Shown here piece after piece: positions 59,117-64,000 of a stretch of 64,000 bases of DNA (within the stretch, counting starts at the first letter, position 1; each line of letters starts with the position of its first letter). The stretch is from positions 2,972,501 to 3,036,500 of the forward strand of contig NZ_CP090953.1 in assembly GCF_021513175.1 (NCBI RefSeq), read 5' to 3'. Source of the DNA: Sphingomonas sp. S2-65. GTDB lineage: Bacteria > Pseudomonadota > Alphaproteobacteria > Sphingomonadales > Sphingomonadaceae. The notes below the pieces were generated by a model, which saw only the letters and a program-made list of their open reading frames with translations, ran no database searches and was not told the origin of the DNA. Made by a program: the position numbers and the translations under genes.

Positions 59117-61159
59117 GTGATCGCTAAGAGATTGATTTTGCTGGCCGGAAGCGCGTTGTTGACGCTCTCGGCGCCCGCTTTCGCGCAAACCGCAAGCGCA
59201 CAAAAAGCGCCGCGTTATGGCAGTTTCGGCGTCGATTTGAGCGCGCAAAAGGCCAGCGTGAAGCCCGGCGACGACTTCTGGACGTTCGCGAACGGCGGCT
59301 GGGCCGACCGCGTCCAGATCGCCCCGGACCGCGGATCCGCCGGTTTCGGCACCGAACTGTCGATCGAAGCCGAGGCGAATGTCCGCGCGATCCTGGACGA
59401 CATGGCCAAGAACCCGGCGACCTATGGCGCCTCGGGCCGCCAGGTCGGTGACTATTACGCCAGCTGGATGGACGAGGCCGGCATCGAAGCGCGCGGCACC
59501 GCCCCGCTCAAGCCGTATCTGGGCCGCATCGCCGGCGTGAAGAACCTCCAGGACCTCCAGGTCCTGTTCGCCACCGTCGGCTATGCCTCGCCGGTCGAGC
59601 TCGGCATCCTGCCCGACCTGGCAGACCCGACCCGCTACACGGCGATGACCGGGCAGGGCAGCCTGGGCATGCCGCGCGATTATTACCTGCTCGAAGGCGC
59701 GAAGTACGACGCCTTCCGCACGGCCTATCGCGCCTATGTCCAGCGCGTGCAGGAACTGGCGGGAATCCCGAACGCCAGCGCCAAGGCCGATGCGATCGTC
59801 GCGCTGGAAACCACGCTCGCCAAGTCGCAATGGTCGCCGGCCGAAAGCCGCGACATCGCGAAGCTCAACGATCCGCAGTCGATCGCCGGGCTGGAGAAGA
59901 AGGCGCCGGAGTTCGACTGGGCGCTGATGCTCAAGACTGCGGGCATCGAAACCGCGCCGACGATCATCATGGGCCAGAACACCGCGGTGACGGCGGCAGG
60001 CAAGATCCTGGTCGCGACCCCGCTTGCGACCTGGAAGGATTACCTAGCCTATCGCTTCGTCAGCGATCACGCCCAGTTCCTGCCCAAGGCGTTCGACGAC
60101 ACGCGCTTCGACTTCTATTCCAAGACACTGGGCGGCGTGCAGGTGAAGCGCGACCGCTGGAAGCGCGGCGTGCAGCTGGTCAACGGATCGCTGGGCGAGG
60201 CAGTCGGCGCGATCTATGTCGCGAAATACTTCCCGCCGGCGTCCGAGAAGCAGATGGGCGAGCTGATCGAAAATCTGCGCGCCGCCTATCAGGAGCGGAT
60301 CCAGGGTTCGAGCTGGATGGACCCCGCGACCAAGACCGCGGCGCTGGCCAAGCTGGCGGCGTTCGAGCCGCGCATCGGCCACCCGGCGAGCTATATCGAC
60401 TATTCGTCGATGCAGGTGGTCCGCGGCGACCTGCTAGGCAACGCCATGCGCGCGAGCGAGTTCGAGCACCAGCTCCAGCTGCAGCGCTTCCCCAAGCCGG
60501 TCGACCGGTCGCTGTGGGACATGACGCCGCAAACAGTGAACGCCTATTATAATCCGCTGTCGAACCAGATCACCTTCCCCGCGGCGATCCTGCAGGCGCC
60601 GTTCTTCGACCCCAACGCCGATCCGGCGGTCAATTACGGGGCGATCGGCGCCGTGATCGGTCACGAAATGGGCCATGGCTTCGACGACCAAGGCAGCCAG
60701 TTCGGCCCCACCGGCAAGTTCGAGAACTGGTGGACCGACGCGGCCAAGAAAGCCTTTGCCGAGCGCACCGCGGCACTGTCGACGCAGTATAATGGCTATG
60801 AGCCGATCCCGGGCACCAAGGTGAACGGCGCGCTGACGCTGGGCGAGAATATCGGCGATCTGGGCGGCGTGGAGGCTGCCTATGGCGCGTACCAGAAGTA
60901 CCAGGCCAAGCACGGCAAGGCGCCGGTGATCGGCGGGCTGACGGGCGACCAGCGCTTCTTCCTGGCCTATGCCCAGGCGTGGCAGACCAAGGTGCGCGAG
61001 GAAAGCCAGCGCCAGGCGCTGCTGACCGACCCGCATTCGCCGGCGATGTTCCGCGTGAACGGCATCGTCCGCAACGTCGACGCCTGGTACACGGCGTTCA
61101 ACGTGAAGCCCGGTGACGCGCTCTACCTGGCGCCGGAGAAGCGGGTGCATATCTGGTAA
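59117..61159 (+). CDS. Exported M13 family zinc metallopeptidase (neprilysin-like)
   Basis: A 680-residue enzyme with a signal peptide (KRLILLAGSALLTLSAPAFAQ). The M13 N-terminal domain has KPGDDFWTFANGGW. The zinc motif is HEMGH at residues 516-520, preceded by NAYYNPLSNQITFPAAIL and followed by LTLGENIGDLGGVEAAYGAY with the third ligand Glu. The C-terminal HIW is typical. It cleaves peptides in the periplasm. Start: GTG with GGGGGA upstream; no in-frame ATG fits. It ends at a hairpin with a T-run, so it is a single-gene unit. Confidence 0.92.
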   Translation: MIAKRLILLAGSALLTLSAPAFAQTASAQKAPRYGSFGVDLSAQKASVKPGDDFWTFANGGWADRVQIAPDRGSAGFGTELSIEAEANVRAILDDMAKNPATYGASGRQVGDYYASWMDEAGIEARGTAPLKPYLGRIAGVKNLQDLQVLFATVGYASPVELGILPDLADPTRYTAMTGQGSLGMPRDYYLLEGAKYDAFRTAYRAYVQRVQELAGIPNASAKADAIVALETTLAKSQWSPAESRDIAKLNDPQSIAGLEKKAPEFDWALMLKTAGIETAPTIIMGQNTAVTAAGKILVATPLATWKDYLAYRFVSDHAQFLPKAFDDTRFDFYSKTLGGVQVKRDRWKRGVQLVNGSLGEAVGAIYVAKYFPPASEKQMGELIENLRAAYQERIQGSSWMDPATKTAALAKLAAFEPRIGHPASYIDYSSMQVVRGDLLGNAMRASEFEHQLQLQRFPKPVDRSLWDMTPQTVNAYYNPLSNQITFPAAILQAPFFDPNADPAVNYGAIGAVIGHEMGHGFDDQGSQFGPTGKFENWWTDAAKKAFAERTAALSTQYNGYEPIPGTKVNGALTLGENIGDLGGVEAAYGAYQKYQAKHGKAPVIGGLTGDQRFFLAYAQAWQTKVREESQRQALLTDPHSPAMFRVNGIVRNVDAWYTAFNVKPGDALYLAPEKRVHIW

Positions 61160-61189
61160 TCGGCACCCCGCCGGTTCGATGATGCGAAG

Positions 61190-61220
61190 TCGCCTCGGCA
61201 GCAATGCCGGGGCGATTTTC
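61190..61220 (+). terminator. Intrinsic terminator of the M13 peptidase gene
   Basis: TCGCCTCGGCA, GCAA loop, TGCCGGGGCGA, then TTTTC. The stem is 11 bp with one G-T pair, 30 bases after the stop. Confidence 0.8.
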
Positions 61221-61791
61221 GTTTCGAGCCACCGGGAAGGGGCCGTAGCCGAACTGGTATGGTCGCGGGTGCGCTTCGGACCGCCACCCAGTGGCACCGG
61301 CTCGCTGTGGTTCTCGCGCCGCCACCGCGTGCGGCGCGTCCTGTCGTTCGCCGAGGCAGGCTGAACAGGAAGGCGGCTTCGCATCCAAGCGTTTTGCGGC
61401 GGGACCGGCGCGCGAGACATGTCCCGGCTTTGCAGCCGCAGGAACCCCCGAAGAATCCAGGGCGATCCGGTCTGCCCTGCTCCAGTGCCGGTGCCGGATA
61501 CTAAGTACCGTCAACGTTGTCGGCAGGACGCCGGTGAGGTTATCAGCCTCGAGTTCGTGCAAAGTGAAGTTTTCAGGGCACAGGTATCCGAAGTTCGTAA
61601 ACCAATTTGCGGAATTGGTATTGTTCGGATCAGTCCTCTGTGACAGCATCCCTGTACCGACGTTGAAGGGAAGAGCAGATCGCGGGAAAGGGCAAACAGC
61701 CCGTCGCGCGGATGCTGGGGGGCGCAGGCTGGGGAAGCAGCGGCGCCAGGCTATCTCCATTCGGCGCGGCAGGGAGCGAAAGGGTATAATA
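61221..61791. other. 570-base gene-poor gap before the receptor gene
   Basis: No convincing gene, repeat or RNA was seen. Short open frames here have antisense-like composition and no ribosome-binding sequences. The part from about 61500 to 61640 is richer in A and T than the rest and may hold the receptor promoter; no clear regulatory site such as a Fur box was identified. Confidence 0.5.
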
Positions 61792-64000
61792 ATGCTGTTC
61801 AAGGGACTGCTGGCCACGAGTTGTTGTGTGGCTGCATTGGTTGCGTTGCCTGCCTATGCGCAGGATACCACCGATAGCCAGGGCGCATCCGCGCCGATCG
61901 GCGATCCGGTAGCGTCCGCCAAGCTGGCCGCCGATTCGGACCGTGCCGACGTTCGCGAAGCGGGCGAGAGCAACGACGTGATCGTCACGGGTACGCGCAT
62001 CCAGCGCCCGAACAACCGGTCGGCCGCGCCGATCGTGACCACCACCTCGGCCGAGATCGCCGCGCAGGGCGCGACGACGATCGAGGAAGTGCTCAACCGC
62101 CTGCCGCAGGTGCAGGTCAATTCCGAGCAGAATTTCAGCGACTCCGAAGGGCGCCAGCGCATCAAGCTGCGCAGCCTGGGCTATGAGCGCACGCTGACGC
62201 TGATCGATGGGCTGCGCGTCGGCCTGCCCAACACCGTCGACGTGGGCATCATCCCCACCGCGCTGGTCGACCGCATCGACGTGCTGACCGGCGGCGCATC
62301 GTCGGTCTATGGTTCCGACGCCGTGTCCGGCGTCGTCAACTTCGTGCTGAAGAAGAACTTCGAAGGCGTCCGCATCGACGGCAACTACAGCTTCTTCAAC
62401 CACGAGAACCGTGCCGGCGACGTCACCGACGCGGTTCGCCGGGCCGGCTTCAACTCGTCGACCGGCATGACCAATGACGGCGGCCGTGCCGATGTCAGCC
62501 TGGCGGCGGGCGTCAACCTGTTCGACGACAAGGTCAACATCAGCGGCTTCGTCAACTACCGCAAGTCGGACCTGGTGCGCCTGCGCGACCGTTCCTACTC
62601 CCAGTGCGAAGTGGTGCAGCCGACGAGCACCGCAGTGCTGTCGTGCTCGCGCGCCAGCTACACGCCGGCCGGCACGATCATCCCGCAGGGCGGCCCGACG
62701 CTGGTCAACAACCCCAATGGCGACGGCACCTTCATTCCGATCAACAGCGGGCCGGCCGCCGCATCGGCCAACCCGTATGACGATTGGGCGTTCCAGCGGC
62801 CGTTCGACCGCATCAACGCCGGTGGCTTCATCACCGCGCAGGTCGCCGATGATGTCGAGTTCTACCTCACCGGGCTCTATTATCGCGACAAGTCGTACAA
62901 CACGCAGCTCAACCGCAACTACTCGTACACCGCCTATGGCTCGGATCCGTTCCGGGTAAACTGCGACAACCCGTTCCTCTCGCCATCGCAGGCACAGACG
63001 CTGTGCGGCGCGAACGCTGGCCGGGCAGGCCAGTACGCGAACCTGGATGTGCGCTACCGCTTCGACGGTCTGCCGCTGGTGGAGCAGAAGTTCACCAACG
63101 AGGGCTACCGCATCGTCGCCGGCCTGCGTGGCAAGGGCTTCGGCGACGCCTGGACCTATGATGTTGCCGGCATGGTCTCGCGGGCGCAGCTCGACACGAT
63201 CGACGTGCCGTTCGCGCGCTTCGAGAACGTCAATCGCTCGCTCGACGTGGTCAACGTCAACGGCACCCCGACCTGCCGTTCGGTGATCAACGGCACCGAT
63301 CCGAACTGCGTGCCGTTCAATGCCTTCCGCCCCTTCAACCAGGACGCGGCGCTCAACAACTATCTGTTCGGCGGCAACGGTGGCGAGACCGGCGGCATCA
63401 GCACGCGTATTCCGCGCCTGCTGCAGTTCGTCGGCACGATCAGCGGCGATCTGGGCAAGTACGGCATCACGTCGCCATTCGCCGAGCAGGGCCTCGCGAT
63501 CGCGCTGGGCGCCGAATACCGCGACGAGATGGAGCGGACGATCGTCAACGAAATCTACCAGCAGAACACTGGTGGGGAAAATCGCCGCGTCACGCAGAAC
63601 ATCCTGGAATCGAACATCGAAATCCAGGCACCGCTGGTCGAGAACCAGTCCTGGACCAAGCTGCTCCAGCTGAACGCCGGCTATCGCGTGTCGAAGTACA
63701 ACCAGCTCGAAGGCAAGTTCGACACCTGGAAGGTGGAAGGCATCTGGTCGCCGGTTCCGGACATCACGTTCCGCGGATCGTACAACAAGTCGCAGGCGGC
63801 ACCGGGTGTCGGCGCGGCGGCCGATGCGGGCAACGTGTTCTTCAACCAAGGCTTCTATGCCGATCCCTGCGCCCCGCGGATCAACCCGGCCAACCCGGGC
63901 GGCCCGCGTATCGCGCCTTCCGCGTCGCTCGCGCAGTGCCGCAACACCGGACTGCCGGACGCCCTATATGGCAGCGCGACGCTGATCTGCCCGGACGACC
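61792..64000 (+). CDS. TonB-dependent receptor, C-terminus beyond window
   Basis: At least 736 residues of an outer-membrane receptor. Signal peptide MLFKGLLATSCCVAALVALPAYAQ, then a TonB-box-like NDVIVTGTRI near residue 65. The plug domain (QGATTIEEVLNRLPQVQVN ... RSLGYERTLTLIDGLRVG ... IDVLTGGASSVYGSDAVSGVVNFVLKKNFEG) is complete, and the beta-barrel follows. Cys-containing barrel loops (CEVVQPT...LSCS; FRVNCDNPFL...LCG) are typical of sphingomonad receptors for carbohydrates or aromatics rather than siderophores. AAAGGG stands seven bases before the ATG. The substrate is unknown. Confidence 0.93.
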   Translation, partial: MLFKGLLATSCCVAALVALPAYAQDTTDSQGASAPIGDPVASAKLAADSDRADVREAGESNDVIVTGTRIQRPNNRSAAPIVTTTSAEIAAQGATTIEEVLNRLPQVQVNSEQNFSDSEGRQRIKLRSLGYERTLTLIDGLRVGLPNTVDVGIIPTALVDRIDVLTGGASSVYGSDAVSGVVNFVLKKNFEGVRIDGNYSFFNHENRAGDVTDAVRRAGFNSSTGMTNDGGRADVSLAAGVNLFDDKVNISGFVNYRKSDLVRLRDRSYSQCEVVQPTSTAVLSCSRASYTPAGTIIPQGGPTLVNNPNGDGTFIPINSGPAAASANPYDDWAFQRPFDRINAGGFITAQVADDVEFYLTGLYYRDKSYNTQLNRNYSYTAYGSDPFRVNCDNPFLSPSQAQTLCGANAGRAGQYANLDVRYRFDGLPLVEQKFTNEGYRIVAGLRGKGFGDAWTYDVAGMVSRAQLDTIDVPFARFENVNRSLDVVNVNGTPTCRSVINGTDPNCVPFNAFRPFNQDAALNNYLFGGNGGETGGISTRIPRLLQFVGTISGDLGKYGITSPFAEQGLAIALGAEYRDEMERTIVNEIYQQNTGGENRRVTQNILESNIEIQAPLVENQSWTKLLQLNAGYRVSKYNQLEGKFDTWKVEGIWSPVPDITFRGSYNKSQAAPGVGAAADAGNVFFNQGFYADPCAPRINPANPGGPRIAPSASLAQCRNTGLPDALYGSATLICPDD

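Noticed and set aside
61630..63849. A 739-codon minus-strand frame
   Set aside because: Antisense to the TonB-dependent receptor, which has a clear signal peptide and plug domain on the plus strand.

Overview
The window is about 64 kb of GC-rich, gene-dense chromosomal DNA, most likely from an alphaproteobacterium of the order Sphingomonadales (Sphingomonas-like). This rests on gene content: a large TonB-dependent receptor with no lipoprotein features, an XrtA/PEP-CTERM exopolysaccharide regulatory set ([12 protein letters not shown] plus its sugar transferase), a CIRCE-controlled groES-groEL pair, an alphaproteobacterial mdh-sucDAB-lpd cluster, and GC-rich inverted repeats scattered between genes. 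No rRNA, tRNA, CRISPR array, prophage or insertion sequence was recognised. No 16S or other marker is present to fix genus.

Layout. 1-5 kb: end of a two-component operon (PepSY protein and OmpR-type regulator, kinase off the window), an NTF2-like protein, a stress protein, a lipoprotein and the ABC-F ATPase Uup. 5-15.4 kb: an orphan HisKA_2 kinase, a DUF815 ATPase, then the tightly overlapping minus-strand operon sugar transferase-prsK-prsR-prsT. It faces away from a mannose-1-phosphate guanylyltransferase gene coupled to a small HNH protein. 15.4-22 kb: oligoendopeptidase F, groEL-groES and SppA with an acetyltransferase. 22-24 kb: a repeat-rich patch carrying an intact sigma-70-family gene and a broken duplicate of its 3' end. 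24-34 kb: two membrane proteins, then the TCA operon mdh-(periplasmic protein)-sucD-sucA-sucB-lpd, with sucC absent.

34-44 kb: a GH2 glycosidase, zapE, and succinate dehydrogenase split in two. sdhCDA sits about 3.2 kb from sdhB, with a caspase-like C13 peptidase, a ClpP-like protease and a divergent ArsR/SDR pair between them. 44-52 kb: two tandem soluble chemoreceptors with globin-like N-termini, an SDR, prmA, phenylalanine hydroxylase, a glycerophosphodiesterase with a small lipoprotein, and an xdhC-mocA molybdenum-cofactor pair. 52-57 kb: a complete MacAB-type tripartite exporter operon. 57-64 kb: acetyl-CoA synthetase, an M13 metallopeptidase and the start of a TonB-dependent receptor.

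The genes fall into three functional blocks: central carbon metabolism (TCA enzymes, succinate dehydrogenase, acetyl-CoA synthetase), envelope and export functions (EPS regulation, MacAB-OMF, receptor, proteases), and signalling. The strongest unexplained observations are the broken sigma-factor duplicate whose deletion removes the -35-recognition helix, the paired chemoreceptors of which only one keeps a candidate heme histidine, the protease pair between the sdh genes, and the repeat families. I did not find a clearly new multi-gene system.
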